The translations under genes were made by a program, and so were the position numbers. From positions 3,162,001-3,226,000 of the forward strand of contig OX637797.1 in the NCBI GenBank assembly GCA_951802425.1: a DNA stretch of 64,000 bases. Reading direction: 5' to 3'. The stretch comes from Clavaria fumosa (taxonomy: Eukaryota > Basidiomycota > Agaricomycetes > Agaricales > Clavariaceae). The notes beneath the pieces were generated by a model, which was not told where the DNA came from, did no database searches, and saw nothing but the letters and a program-made list of their open reading frames with translations. This document shows, one piece after another, positions 23,243 to 34,386 of this stretch; positions within the stretch are counted from its first letter, which is position 1, and each line of letters begins with the position of its first letter.

Positions 23243-26148
23243 ATGGCACCAACTAGGCGTCAGCTTAAGTCACAGGCGGAACTGCAGGCCTTGGGCGCAA
23301 GCAATCTTCTCATAGACCCTCCCTCGGACAAAGACTCAGACGGTGAAACACCTTTGCGACTCGCCGCGGGCTTTGCTATTGTGGGTTCAGAGAATGCCCC
23401 TAGTTTGTGTTCTGCTCGTCTGATGCTTTTCTGTTTAAGCTGGAGATCCAGGGCGTAGACGAGGTTGAGGACAGCAGCCATGAGAACGTAGCATCACAGT
23501 CGATTACACCTCGCAAGGTCCCCTCACCTCGCTTCCGACTCTTAACACGTGGATTCACTCTGCCTTAGAATAAAAAGAAGAAGAAGAAGAAGCAAGTAAG
23601 GAGCGACGAGATAGCCGAACCCCCTCCGACTGCCTCGTCCGCATGGAAGGCGAAGAACAAGATCAAAGGCAAGCAATCTGACCAAACAGACTTTGAGCAA
23701 GCCTTGGCAGAGCTTTCTCTTCAGTATGTCCTCTCATCATTGAAAAAATTCTTGTCGACATTCTACTTCTACGAAACGCAAAAGGTCTCCCACGGGGCGT
23801 GTAAGAGCCAACGCGACTCCCCTTGACCAACAATATTCGAACGCGTCCCTTCTCTCTGTCTCACTCCCGCACCTCGACAGCGAGGCCGAGTTACGCAGGT
23901 TCTTCGGCGCCAAAGTCGTCTCTCCCAAGAACGCCCTCGGGACACGACAGCCCAAACCCGCAAAGTTGGCCAAGTCTAATCTGACCAAAGGAAAGCCCTA
24001 TTTATGGCACGTCATGGCGAGCGACGGGCTGTCCATCCGTCCGCTGACCGAAAATGAGTTGCGTGAGAAGATGCTAAGACACCAGTGGACATTAGTTGGC
24101 AAGGGCGAGAAATGGTGGACCGTGGAATATAGCAAGAAATACAAGTCGACCACTTTGGCATTTTTTCAGATCGCGAACTCAGGAGGTACATCTGGGCGCT
24201 TCTTTCTACCTGACTTCCCGACGGAGCGCACCTAATGTCTCTTGCTTTTCTATAGATCTGAGAGCTTTGGAGCGACTTCTCGTGAAGTCGCCATTCCATG
24301 CAGATGCGCTCCTCCAACACTCGCAAATCCACATGCACAGAGAGGGTTAACCCCCGTCGTCTGATAGATTCTTGATACGCTATTAATGCACCTTTCCCTC
24401 AGATTATCCGTCTGCTGTGGACGATGTGGAGCGCGCCTTGTTCGTATACGAGCGGGCGCTCATCGGTGGTTTCAACTTTACGAGTGGAGTACATCGACTC
24501 GATTTTGACAGAGTGGAGAACCGCCCGTTTTTTTTAGCCCTTCACAGGAACATCCTGTACGTCCGTGTTTCTTCTTTATGTACACAGACAGTTTCATTCA
24601 GGAGTGGGTACCATCCCACCCAACTTAACTTACTCGCATTATTATTCAAACCAGACATCTGCAGCGCCGCGGGTGCGTCCGGACCGCATTCGAGTTCGCG
24701 CGGCTGCTGTATTCGCTCGAGCCGTGGACTGACCCGCACGGTGCACTGCTGCACCTCGACTTCCTGGCCATGAAAGCAGGTATGGCGCAGTGGTTGCTAG
24801 ACCTGTGGGAGCACGACGATCGGACGTGGACCGCGGATCATCAACGCATGAACGTCACGATCCTCCCGTGCTGGGCGTACACACGCGCACTCGCGTTGCG
24901 TACCGTGGGCGAGGTTGGCTTTTCCCTCATCCTCTCTCTGGCCTGACTGAGGTGGGGTGTGATCTGCACAGGATGCGAAGAGCGATGCCGCGCTGGAACT
25001 AGCCATTAACTCGTTTCCTATGGTCGTGCCGCTCTTGGCTGACAAGCTCGAGCTCCCGTTGACCCCTGAGATCAGGGCCAGGGAGCGGTTTCTCATACGC
25101 ACTGGCGTCGAGTAAGTTTCCGAGAGTGTTTCTATTGTCCGCCTATTTTGGCGTCACTTCTGTGACTCCTCCTGTATCCACTTGACTTATGGAAAACGCT
25201 GACAACGCATCGAGCCATTACGCCTACAGTGCCTCCGAGGGAATAATACACGCGCTTTCGCATCTGTACGTGCAGCGCTCCTTTTCGCTCTGGAAGGAGC
25301 GCGAGCTCTCCAAGTGGTTCGCGAATACAGTGGTCCGGTGCGCTGCGACGACGCTGCTGCTGGGGCGCACGCTGGCCTACTATGCAAGACCACGTCACCG
25401 CTCTGACGTCTGGCGGCACGTACAGATGCTGGGGTCGACGTACACGCGGCTGCTGGCGTTCCGGGGGATCCCGATTGACTTCGACTTGGAATGCGACCCG
25501 GTGGTGCCACTGACCCTGGTGAACCGGTATGATAACTCATTTTTCGCCGACGTCACGGCGATGGAGGTGCCACCGGCAGAGGCGGGGTGGGTCGGCGATG
25601 ATGACGACGATGAAGATGACGGCGACGATGATGACGACAATTACGTTCCTGATCATGAGATCGAAGAGAATGGGGATGGTGAGCTTGATGATAGTGAAGA
25701 TGAGGAAGATGAGGACGATGGGGACAATGGGGACGATGGGGACGACGGGGACGATGGGGACGATGGGGACGATGGGAACGATGGGGACGAGAACGAGAAC
25801 GGCGACGACGACGCCAGAAGGCATGGGGATAATGACGGAAGTGCACCCCCTGAAGTGGACCAGGAAGAGGGCGAACGCCCAAAAGAGGACGATGTCCAAA
25901 ATGAACATCAGAATCCGGCACCTATGGGATCGCCCCATGCGCCACTCCTCGTCTGTTCTTTCTTTAATACATTTTTGATTGACAAATGAGCTTACTCCGA
26001 AGTGTTTCTTTTTGGGGCTATACAGGAAGTGGAGAACGAATATGAAGCCCGCCTGTCTGATTCACAACGGCAAGCTCTGCAGTCTGGAAACAATGAAAAT
26101 AGTGACGATGGAGAGGATGGAGAGGAGTTGGTGAATCCATCTGTCTAA
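23243..26148 (+). CDS. TCF25: TCF25/Rqc1-family ribosome quality control protein
   Basis: Ten exons (23243-23380, 23440-23517, 23569-23723, 23785-24185, 24256-24345, 24403-24556, 24655-24913, 24972-25111, 25230-25950, 26026-26148) give 752 residues in phase. The N-terminus begins MAPTRRQLKSQAELQ and has a poly-Lys stretch encoded by an AAG run. The conserved core includes KWWTVEYSKKYKS, FHADALLQHSQIHMHRE, VERALFVYERALIGGFNF, RLDFDRVENRPFFLALHRN and RRGCVRTAFEFARLLYSL, all diagnostic of TCF25/Nulp1/Rqc1. By family it works with Ltn1 and Cdc48 on 60S-nascent-chain complexes and promotes K48 ubiquitin chains. The C-terminus is extremely acidic, with a DDG run coded by a 9-bp repeat at about 25,722-25,790. 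The last intron (25951-26025) is the least certain: without it the protein stops at 25989. Confidence 0.9.
25722..25800 (+). repeat. 9-bp coding minisatellite GAYGGGGAC
   Basis: Six to eight near-identical copies of a 9-bp unit (GACGATGGG) run in frame within TCF25 exon 9 and encode an Asp-Asp-Gly repeat. Copy-number change here would alter the length of the acidic tail without shifting frame. Confidence 0.8.
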
Positions 26149-26403
26149 CATCGATTTTAACCACCTACCTTTTGAGCCTGCTGACATCGAGAACCTGTGC
26201 AGACTCTCCTCCAGAACTTCTTGCGTACCATCATCGATTCTTTTTGGGTTGGATGATCCTGAGGGGGTCCGTACCGAGGCTACTTGAAGACCACAATGCA
26301 AAGCGTTTCTGGAAGCCGTATGGGATTGGTGAAAGAAAAACGTGCTACATGTAGGAGAGTATAATACAATACAAAACTGAGAAAACAAGGGCTCTCATCG
26401 ATC

Positions 26404-28296
26404 TCATCCTTGAAGTCGGTCCCGCCTGTCCAGGTTACTTCTCAACGGCACATGCCATTTTGAAGGGTTCACGATGAGCTCAGCCTTTGCCTGCCTGACA
26501 AGATCAGACGCCGAGGAGGACGTACCACCAGCTTCCTTCACTCCCGCCTGTATTGCGCGCTGTATGATGCGCCGCAACGGGGCCCAATCAAACCGCTCGC
26601 GTGCGCGGTCGGGGGGCGAGCCCCCGAAAAGGGACGGCCCGCTCGCGAGCATGGACAGCGTTGGAAACCAGAAGCGTGTGTACGCGCGCAGGGATGGGTG
26701 CACCAGGGGCGGTGGCGACTTCATCTTCCGTCGGGGGAGCCAACACCGTAGGCGAGGTGAGCGGGGCGGGTGGTCGTGGAGCAGACGGCCATCCGGGTCG
26801 ATCGTGAACAGCATCTGCTGCTCGGTGGTGCGCATGGGGATGCGCGCGCCTGACGCGAGCCAGAGTAAGCGCGTGGTGACGTGGTCCTCGAGCGACGCGC
26901 CTGAGTCTAACTGGTCCGTCGGGCTGTCCAGGGGCCACGCGTACCGTCCGACGCCTTCCCTGCCGACGGCCAAAAGGTGCTCAACCCATGCCGTGTGCTG
27001 CGAGCGACGGATTGCGGCACATACCCGGTTCGTGAGATGGCTGAGCACCATCCTGTACGTGAGCAGATTCGGCCGGACCGCGAGCATCCTGAACGCGGTT
27101 GTGGCCACGTATGCAGCGATGTAATCGCGCTGCGCAAGCAGCGCTGCCACAACGCCGTTGAGCACGTAGGTGTTCATGACGCTGGATCTGGTCTGCGGGC
27201 GACCGCACGTCTCGATCATATGGCATTCAAGCATTTCTCTGAACATCTGGCGGGGAGAGACCACGGCCTTGATACGCTTGTACCTCCGATAGCGTGTCCT
27301 CCGCATGCCAAACACCTTACTCGCTATGTGGAACAGCAGACCATAGGTATGCGCATTTGGTACGAAGTCTCTAGAACGGTCTCCGAGGGAGTTGCGGTAC
27401 AGTTCAAACGCCTGCTCGAGGCGGCCTTTCTGAACTTCGATCGAAATGAGAGCGTTGAGGACATTTGCGTTCAGAGGTACGTTGCGATCCTGCATGCGTT
27501 GCAAGATGTCTGAAGGTAAGGAAGATGACGCAAGCGCAGAACGAGCCACGTCTTCGAGCACAGTGGTATAGACAGTGGCCAGATCACGGCGAGAAACGGT
27601 GGGGATAATTCCGCCGCGCATGCGAGCGTTCTCTTGGATCGAGGCATGCTCCTTGAATGCTCGAACCTCGAGTTCGCTCATGACGAGCGAGAAGTCCAAA
27701 GTGGGCACCCAGTGGGCCGGACGGGTGTCGAGATACATATTGATGAGCTTCTCGACAAATTCGACGTCATAATGGTGCTCTGTCAGGATGGCAATGACCT
27801 GGCGCAAACAAGCGTCGTCGACATCCCATCTCGAAAAGCGACTCGTGAACTGTTTGACGGGGTCGTCAGACGCAATAGTAGTGTTAACGACAGTCACGGC
27901 GAGCATCTTGCTGCGAAGTTGCGCCGAGGGCTCCAATTTCTCCCCAATCATCCGCCGATAGAGAGAGTGGGCATCGGCCCATTGCCTACACTTCAGCAAT
28001 TCGGCGATGAATTTTTCGTATGCGACATTGCGGCAGGAAAGACGACGAAACGGCTCGGAATCAAAAACAGCATGGGCACGATCGCTTGCAACATATTGGT
28101 TGGGTGTTTGTTTTGCATGCCTGATGGCTCGCTTGACGGTGTAAAGGGCACGATTTATCTGGGCGAGCTCAAGCCGGTAGTACGCGCGCTTCGCATCTGC
28201 TGCCGCGATGGCTGTAGTTTCGAATTGAAAGGAGAAAGCTCGAGCCAAGGCAATATTGAGACGGTGATATGTATTCGAAAGGAATGCAATATGCAT
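26404..28296 (-). CDS. Pentatricopeptide-repeat-like protein, probably mitochondrial
   Basis: A single 630-codon frame on the minus strand, convergent with TCF25 (255 bp between stops). The N-terminus is basic and poor in acidic residues at first (YHRLNIALARAFSF), fitting a mitochondrial targeting sequence. Helical hairpins typical of PPRs are visible: YEKFIAELLKCRQWADAHSL, then VLNALISIEVQKGRLEQAFE with LYRNSL, NAHTYGLLFHIASKVF, and YVLNGVVAALLAQRDYIAAY. A basic C-terminal region without repeats follows (RLRCWLPRRKMKSPPPLVHP). By family it would bind organelle RNA and act in its expression; the target cannot be told. An upstream exon is possible because the codons just before the first Met stay open. 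No family-specific name is justified. Confidence 0.75.
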   Translation of the reverse strand: MHIAFLSNTYHRLNIALARAFSFQFETTAIAAADAKRAYYRLELAQINRALYTVKRAIRHAKQTPNQYVASDRAHAVFDSEPFRRLSCRNVAYEKFIAELLKCRQWADAHSLYRRMIGEKLEPSAQLRSKMLAVTVVNTTIASDDPVKQFTSRFSRWDVDDACLRQVIAILTEHHYDVEFVEKLINMYLDTRPAHWVPTLDFSLVMSELEVRAFKEHASIQENARMRGGIIPTVSRRDLATVYTTVLEDVARSALASSSLPSDILQRMQDRNVPLNANVLNALISIEVQKGRLEQAFELYRNSLGDRSRDFVPNAHTYGLLFHIASKVFGMRRTRYRRYKRIKAVVSPRQMFREMLECHMIETCGRPQTRSSVMNTYVLNGVVAALLAQRDYIAAYVATTAFRMLAVRPNLLTYRMVLSHLTNRVCAAIRRSQHTAWVEHLLAVGREGVGRYAWPLDSPTDQLDSGASLEDHVTTRLLWLASGARIPMRTTEQQMLFTIDPDGRLLHDHPPRSPRLRCWLPRRKMKSPPPLVHPSLRAYTRFWFPTLSMLASGPSLFGGSPPDRARERFDWAPLRRIIQRAIQAGVKEAGGTSSSASDLVRQAKAELIVNPSKWHVPLRSNLDRRDRLQG

Positions 28297-29449
28297 TCAA
28301 CTTGTGCCAAGTCACCACTGTTGATGTCACGCCTCACACCACCGACGCGATTCCGAGACCACATCTTTCATAACTGCCGCACATATGATGCGCACCGACA
28401 CGTACTTACCGCAGTACACCACGATCACTCGCCGCCGATCCTACTAAGCGGCACGAAAGGCCTTCTCGCCATTGCAAAATTCTTACGACTCCGGAGCCTT
28501 CACGGCAACCGGAAAACCATACGAACCACCAACACTGCCAGAACTACCTGGCCTCGACCTATCGGACGCCGCCTCCTACCCAGCGGAGCCACCGTAGACC
28601 TAAGAGAGTTCAACCACCTACCCTCCCAATACACCTCCCAACCCCACTTAACCCATCTACCTTATCTCTTTACGTACTGCACATACAGCCGCGTCTTTAT
28701 CATAGCTACATGTTGCGGGATACAAATGCTGATTCAAAAAAAAAAAAAAAAAAAGTTGATGTCACACCACACTGCAGTAAATCACAGCAATCATACCCAC
28801 CATACATGCACTATATACATCCTCACCCTGTACATCCACATCACCAAAATCCATGTAGCCCATGTACAACTGCATCTTTGCCCTAGCCACATGTTGCAGT
28901 AGTCATCAGGAAAAGTGTGAAGTGACTTAGGCAGTCTTAGACCCAGCAATACTGAACTTGAACATGGGCACCAAGTTGAACTTGAACCAAGGGCCATTCT
29001 CTGAGCAGACTGTGGCTCCAGAAAGGCCTCTTCTACATAATTCTGCATAGATGCACCTTAGTCTATGAAGTGCTGCAGAGGCCTGCATAGATACAGCCAC
29101 TTCTATGCTTCTATGGCCTTCTATGGCTTCTACAATCCAAAAACAGGTTTCAAGTTGCTGATGTATATAAATGCTGATTCAAAAAACATAAAAAAAGTTG
29201 ATGTCACACAGCATGCCTTGTAAGGGGCATTGTTTACACAGCCTAAGCAACCATGTGTCAAACTCCTCCTCTTGTTACACACTTATATAAAGTGGCAACT
29301 GTCACTTTGACACTCACACACACTTTGACACACACACGCACTTTGACACTTGCCTCGAACTACCCCTATCCCAACATGCCAAGACTCATCGCCAACCACA
29401 CAGTAAATATAGTGCCAGTCTCGATAACTTCTCTTACTTCTGAACCGCC
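28297..29449. repeat. Intergenic region with a direct repeat carrying A-tracts
   Basis: About 1.15 kb without a gene. The motif AAATGCTGATTC + A-tract + GTTGATGTCACAC occurs at about 28725-28770 (A-tract of 20) and at 29170-29210 (A-tract broken by CAT), framing a ~440-bp unit. A related CATGTTGC-containing segment occurs at ~28709 and ~28890. This could be a small retroposed or duplicated segment. A TATA box (TTATATAAAG, ~29283) and a run of CACTTTGACAC repeats at 29,300-29,350 lie upstream of the next gene. Confidence 0.5.
29281..29292 (+). promoter_or_regulatory. TATA box of the gene starting at 29450
   Basis: CTTATATAAAGT is a textbook TATA element about 160 bp before the ATG. Three copies of a CACTTTGACAC-type unit follow just downstream. 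Confidence 0.5.
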
Positions 29450-30739
29450 ATGTCACTTCGCATCTTCTCTTCGAATATTGATATTGGCCTTAGTGGTGAT
29501 GTTGGGACTTTCTTCACATGCAGATCCTTACAAACTCTTGGCGACTCGATAGGCAGTCTGCCAAGATTCCCGCTCAATGCACTCGAGCTTGCATATAGTA
29601 TTCCATCTATTGCCCGACATCCAACACAGGGTATTGTTTAGTAAGTTTGTTACTCTCATAATCTAAAAGGTCATGAGCCTAATTTCAGTAGTGCCACCAA
29701 TGGAACCAACCTATACACCATCCGTGTTGATTCGGGTTGCAGCCTGACCGATGGAACTCCAGGATCGCAGCCAATCATTGCAGACGAAGGCACGGGTGAT
29801 TGGTGGATTGCGGCTGCACCAGATAAACTTGTGACTGTGATGGTTAGTCATTTGGGCATGGGATCACGAATATCACTAATTTCTCAATACCTATCCCCAC
29901 CAGTCACAAGGGGTCAAGAGTTACATCTATCCATTAAACCCGGATGGATCGGTTACACTTGCATCCCGAGTTTCCTTAAACTTTCCAACGGCACCCTGCG
30001 CTACTGACCCGAACTGCATGTGGGCTGCCAAGGAAATTCTAATTGATGGCTTGCACATCTACGTGTTTGGTCGGTACTATATACATGAACATACACTTAG
30101 TTACGAATCTGGTGGCGGCTCCAATAATCGGTTTTATCTCCAACACCTGGATTTGACAAGCGCTGACCCAAAGTGGACAAATGAAGAAAGTGCTGGACCT
30201 TACGAAATAGCTGTGCATAGTAAGTTACTTTCTGCCCAATCAAAAAATCTGATGTATGCTCCGCAGACAATTATGTTTTCTACCTCGACACTGGGCTGAA
30301 AAGGCTTTATGTCCACCCTCCGCCAGGGTTGGCGGAACACACATCCCATGACCTCAATGCGGTCCCTAATGGGTACGAACCAGACAAGATTGCCATTTCA
30401 CCTTTACCCAGTGGTGACATAGACATCTACATTGGTTGTTCTCCGCCTGACACGAACAATCCACCTCTGGTCCAAACGTGGCAGCTTCACGTTGGGACAG
30501 GGCAACTCTCCTATAAGACAGATGCAGATGTTAAGTTGGACCAAGGGGCACATTCCCTGGACCAAATGATACCCGACAGGAATGGACACTACCTTATTGT
30601 ATCTTATGACAATCCTGCTCGGCATGCACAGAGGGTCTGGACAATTGACTCGACAAGTGACTCAAATCCATTAGGAAAAACTGATACAGGATGGGAAGAT
30701 TATTATGCACGGACGGGCCTTATTTTTTGGCTTGATTAG
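29450..30739 (+). CDS. Unrecognised four-exon protein, possibly beta-propeller
   Basis: Exons 29450-29640, 29689-29842, 29904-30219 and 30267-30739 join in phase to 377 residues. I do not recognise the family. The protein is rich in short beta-like segments separated by turns: GIVYSATNGTNLYTIRVDSG, GDWWIAAAPDKLVTVM, GVKSYIYPLNPDGSVTLAS, LIDGLHIYVFGRYYI, NNYVFYLDTGLKRLYVHPP, and DIDIYIGCSPPDTN. The periodic spacing and repeated 'xxLYxxxPDG' style suggest a propeller-type fold, which is inference. No signal peptide or membrane helix is obvious. It lies at the edge of the transposon stack, CpG content is low, and it has its own TATA box. Confidence 0.6.
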
Positions 30740-31254
30740 TTTATTCTGTACTATCATCACTTACAGGGTACTGTACCATTTTGACTGTAGGTTTGTCACA
30801 TGTCCAGCATCCAATGAATTGAACCTATTTTGCTGTGACAATCACACCTTTTTGTGAAGTTTGAAGCTACTGTAGTATTTTGACCTTAGGTTCAGTCATG
30901 CATCATGCAGGGGGGTCAGTTCAGGCATGGATTCCAGGGGAAGGGAGCAGCTTTTTAGGCCTCTGCACATGCTGTGAGTCTCCCCAATTTGGCTTCACCA
31001 ATCCTGTTCCTTTTCTCACAGCTTCACCAGCTCTTTTTCTTGGCTTCACTGTCTGGTCTGTGCTTTGTCCTCTTGTGTCACTCAAAGATCAGCACAGATA
31101 TGCTTTGTGGCCTCTCCTCACTTTGTTAGCTTGCCACATACATGTATCAGGTTTTCATTATCTACTCTTCTCTGGCCCCTCTCTCTTCTCCTTCTCTATT
31201 TTATTTCATCAGTTTTATCTGGCTCCTTCAGCATCAAAACTTCATTATCTATTA
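30740..31254. other. Intergenic, no gene seen
   Basis: About 500 bp, T-rich and pyrimidine-rich toward 31,000-31,250 (many CTTTTCTC runs), as in a basidiomycete promoter/5' UTR in front of the fragment starting at 31255. No other feature is supported. Confidence 0.4.
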
Positions 31255-31416
31255 TGACCCAGAATGCAGAAGTCATTCAAGATAGGGCTGGGCATCTTCA
31301 AGCAGCTGTTGATGAATATGCTGAAGGATCAATGTCATTTTCAGTCTTTATTGAGCATCTTCAAGCTGGTGGAGCAAATGCTGAAGAGGCTGAAGACTAT
31401 CTTCAGCAAGCCCAGT

Positions 31417-32006
31417 TGTTATGGCTCACGTAGCCGGGAGTCCTAGGCAGGCTGGCTGGGTAAGAGGACAAGTGGGTGGTATTCGGAATAACAAGTCTGA
31501 GGTTTACATCGTGTCTACTTACCTACTTATATACTAAATTAATGAGGTGGGGTACTGATTACGGTACAAGGAGAAGGAGAAAGGAATGGCAACAGTCGCG
31601 CGTAGCGTAGGGGTGAAAGTATCCAGGGAACGGTCACGTGGTTGCAGGGACGACAAGAAGAGAAGTCATGGTCGTCAGGAGGATGGATAGCAGGCGGGGG
31701 AAGGGATAAGGGTGCTAAGGGGACGGGACAACGGTAATGGGAGGGAAATACAAGGAGATCACCGGATCTGGACTGGTCTTGATGGTGTCAAGTCATCAGG
31801 TGTCAAAGAGAGACAGGATGATGGCATCCCGCATTGACGTTCCATCACGGAAATGGGCCGTCTTCTCGGTAGTGGTCATGTGATGGGTAGTCAGGTGGTC
31901 GGGCGCTTACCAGCCACGTGATCGTTGGCTAGTTAGTCACATGTCCGGGGTCCCGGGCATGTCCCGTGACATATGCACAGTGGTCACCTGACTACGCACC
32001 GTAACA
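31417..32006 (-). repeat. LTR of element A (3' LTR in element orientation)
   Basis: 590 bp, identical in length to its partner at 53849-54438, with TG...CA ends. It begins directly after the CCAGT target duplication. Confidence 0.95.
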
Positions 32007-32017
32007 TAATCCTCTCC

Positions 32018-34386
32018 TCAAGATTGCACTTTCTGAGCAATCTCGAAGTCCTGTATCGCATCCGGGGAGTCCTTGAGGTTCTTGGCAGGCTCCCAGGTAT
32101 CGTCTTCTGGGGGATATCCTGTCCAACGTACCAGGTACTGTATCTGTCTTCCTTGTTTCCGCTTCGCTCTAACAAATTCTACTTCGTACTGCAGCTCTCC
32201 ATCGACCTCCATGCTTTCAGGTCGCTGAGGGTGGTTGGGACCGGGAGTAGCGAGGGTTAAAAGAGATTCATGGAAGACGGGATGTATACGCCAGTGTTGC
32301 GGTAATTCGAGTTCGTAGGCGGCGGCACCATGTTTTGCGACGACCTTAAAGGGTCCGACTCTCCTCAGCATCAGCTTTTTCCGCAGGTCCTCCAACACCA
32401 GGTTCTGACTCTCTAGCCAGACTAGAGTTCCTTCCTTCCAGTCCGTCGTGTAGCCGCCTCGCTTCTCCATGGTCCGATTGGACTGTTCCACCAACCCTTT
32501 CATCTTCCCTCGCATCTCATCGGCCTTCTCCAGGAAGTCATCAGCAGCCGGGTTATTGGATTCGCTAAGTCGTAGGTCGGGAAGGGCGATGGGATGTCGA
32601 GCGTAGTCTAGTAGGAATGGCGTAACGTCGGAGTTTCCATAGGCGCGATTGTTGAGGGAGAACTCCATGACTGGGAGCCAAGAAGCCCACTCGTCGGGCA
32701 TCTCACTGCAGGCATGCTTCAGAAGAGTGAATACTTCCTGGTTGGCTCGCTCTGTGAGTCCGTCGGTCTGGGGATGGTAGGCGGTACTAGGGTTGGTCTT
32801 CACCCCCAGCTGCCCATAGATGTTCTTCAAGAACTTCGCTACAAAGTTCGAACCTCGATCGCTCATCACTTTGGAGGGTAGTCCATGGCTGGCGTATACG
32901 CGCCGTAGGAATATTCGGGCCGCTCCTTCGCTCGTCAGGTCCATGCTAATTGGTTCCAGTAGAGAGGACCTTGTTGCACGGTCCCAAATGACTAGCACCC
33001 CATTGTATCCTTCCGAGGGGTTTAAAGGGCCAACGATGTCCCAGCTTATCTCGTCCCAGGGTTGGATGGGGGCGGGGAACGGGTGCAGGGCTGGTTTGTT
33101 GCCTGCGCGGTTGATTTTGTTGCGCTGACAATGCCAGCATCGTTGGACTCGGGCACGTATGTCGTTATCAAGGCCGGGCCAGTCGAAGTTCCATCTAACA
33201 TTCTCGCTAGTTTTCCGCATTCCCGGGTGTCCAGCAGAGGGTGCGTCGTGGTGGAGGGTTAGCACCTCATCAACTAGGTTAGGGGGGACCCAGATCTTGT
33301 TTCGGTAGTACTTTACTCCATCGGATTCCTCTATAACTGCCGGTCCATGAGCTGTTGCAACTTGGGCAGCTTTGATGCGGTCCAGGAGGCTTGGTTCAGT
33401 TACAGAATTGAAGAGGACATTCGGAAGTAGCGGGGCGATGATCGGGGTTGTAGCATCGTCATGGTCGGGGCGTCGGGAGAGGGCGTCAGCGGCGGTGTTG
33501 GTTTTTCCTGGGCGATGTTTGATTGTAAAGTTATAGAGGGTGAGGAGGGCTCTCCAACGATTCTGTCTTCCGTTGAGAGGGTTGGGCTTTCGGAAGTACG
33601 CTAGGTTAGCGTGGTCAGTCCAGATCTTGAACGGTTCCTTAGTGGCAATGAGATATTGCGGCCAGACCTCGAGAGCCTGGATGATGGCGAGCAGTTCCTT
33701 GTCGTAGGTATCGTAGTTCTTCTCCGCATCCTTGAGAGCCTTTGAAAAACAATCGATTATTGCCCATGTGCCATCCTCTTGTTGCTGGTAGAGGATTCCG
33801 CCTATCGTAACGTTTGACGCATCCGTCTCAATCTTCCAGTTCCCATCATCTTTCGGTACCATGGTTCGCCGTCCGTCGAGCAGGGCCTGAATAAGGCGAT
33901 TAAAGGCCTGTTCCTCATCACGGTCCCATTGCCATTCCTTGTTGCCGGTGAGTCGGTGGAGCGGGATCGCGATCGTAGCGAAGTCAGGGATGTCTCCTGA
34001 AATAGTTAAGGAATCCCAAGAATCTCTGGACGTCCTTCTTACACTTTGGCATCGGCCACTCTCTAATCCTGGCGCATAGCCTTTCTGATTTCTCTATATG
34101 TCCCTCGCGGATGTAATGTCCCAGGAATTCCACCTCTCTCTTCTGGAACTTACATTTCTCCAGTCTTAGGCAGAGCGAGTTCTCGGCGAGTTTCCGGAGT
34201 ACAGACCGTGTGATACGTTGGTGGGATTCTAGGTCCGGCGTGTGGATGAGTATATCGTTGATGTAAACATGGACGTGTCCGGTAGCAATCTCGTCCCGGA
34301 GGATGGCATTCATGAATCGCTGAAATGAGGCAGGGGCGTTGGTGAGTCCAAATCCCATTACCGTGTACTCAAATTGTCCTTCCGGA
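32018..34386 (-). pseudogene. Element A pol, C-terminal part: RT palm, RNase H, integrase, chromodomain
   Basis: After the B insertion the frame resumes with [20 protein letters not shown]. The polymerase active site reads YINDILIH, so the first catalytic Asp of the usual Y-x-D-D is Asn; the change fits a CpG transition. At about 33,985-33,990 a single-base loss (after NYFRRH) shifts frame. A second open stretch (33862-32018) holds RNase H (KIETDASNVTIGGIL, YDKELLAII, DALSRR), the integrase zinc finger (HHDAPSAGHPGMR then CWHCQRN), a D,D-35-E core (WDIVGPL, MSDRGSNF, QTDGLTERANQ) and a C-terminal chromodomain (YLVRWTGYPPEDDTWEP). The chromodomain marks it as a chromovirus-type gypsy element, which by family targets heterochromatin. 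Confidence 0.9.

Noticed and set aside
25395..25978. Antisense and alternative-frame ORFs over the TCF25 acidic tail
   Set aside because: Low-complexity shadows of the GACGATGGG repeat (Val/Ile/Pro or His/Arg runs).
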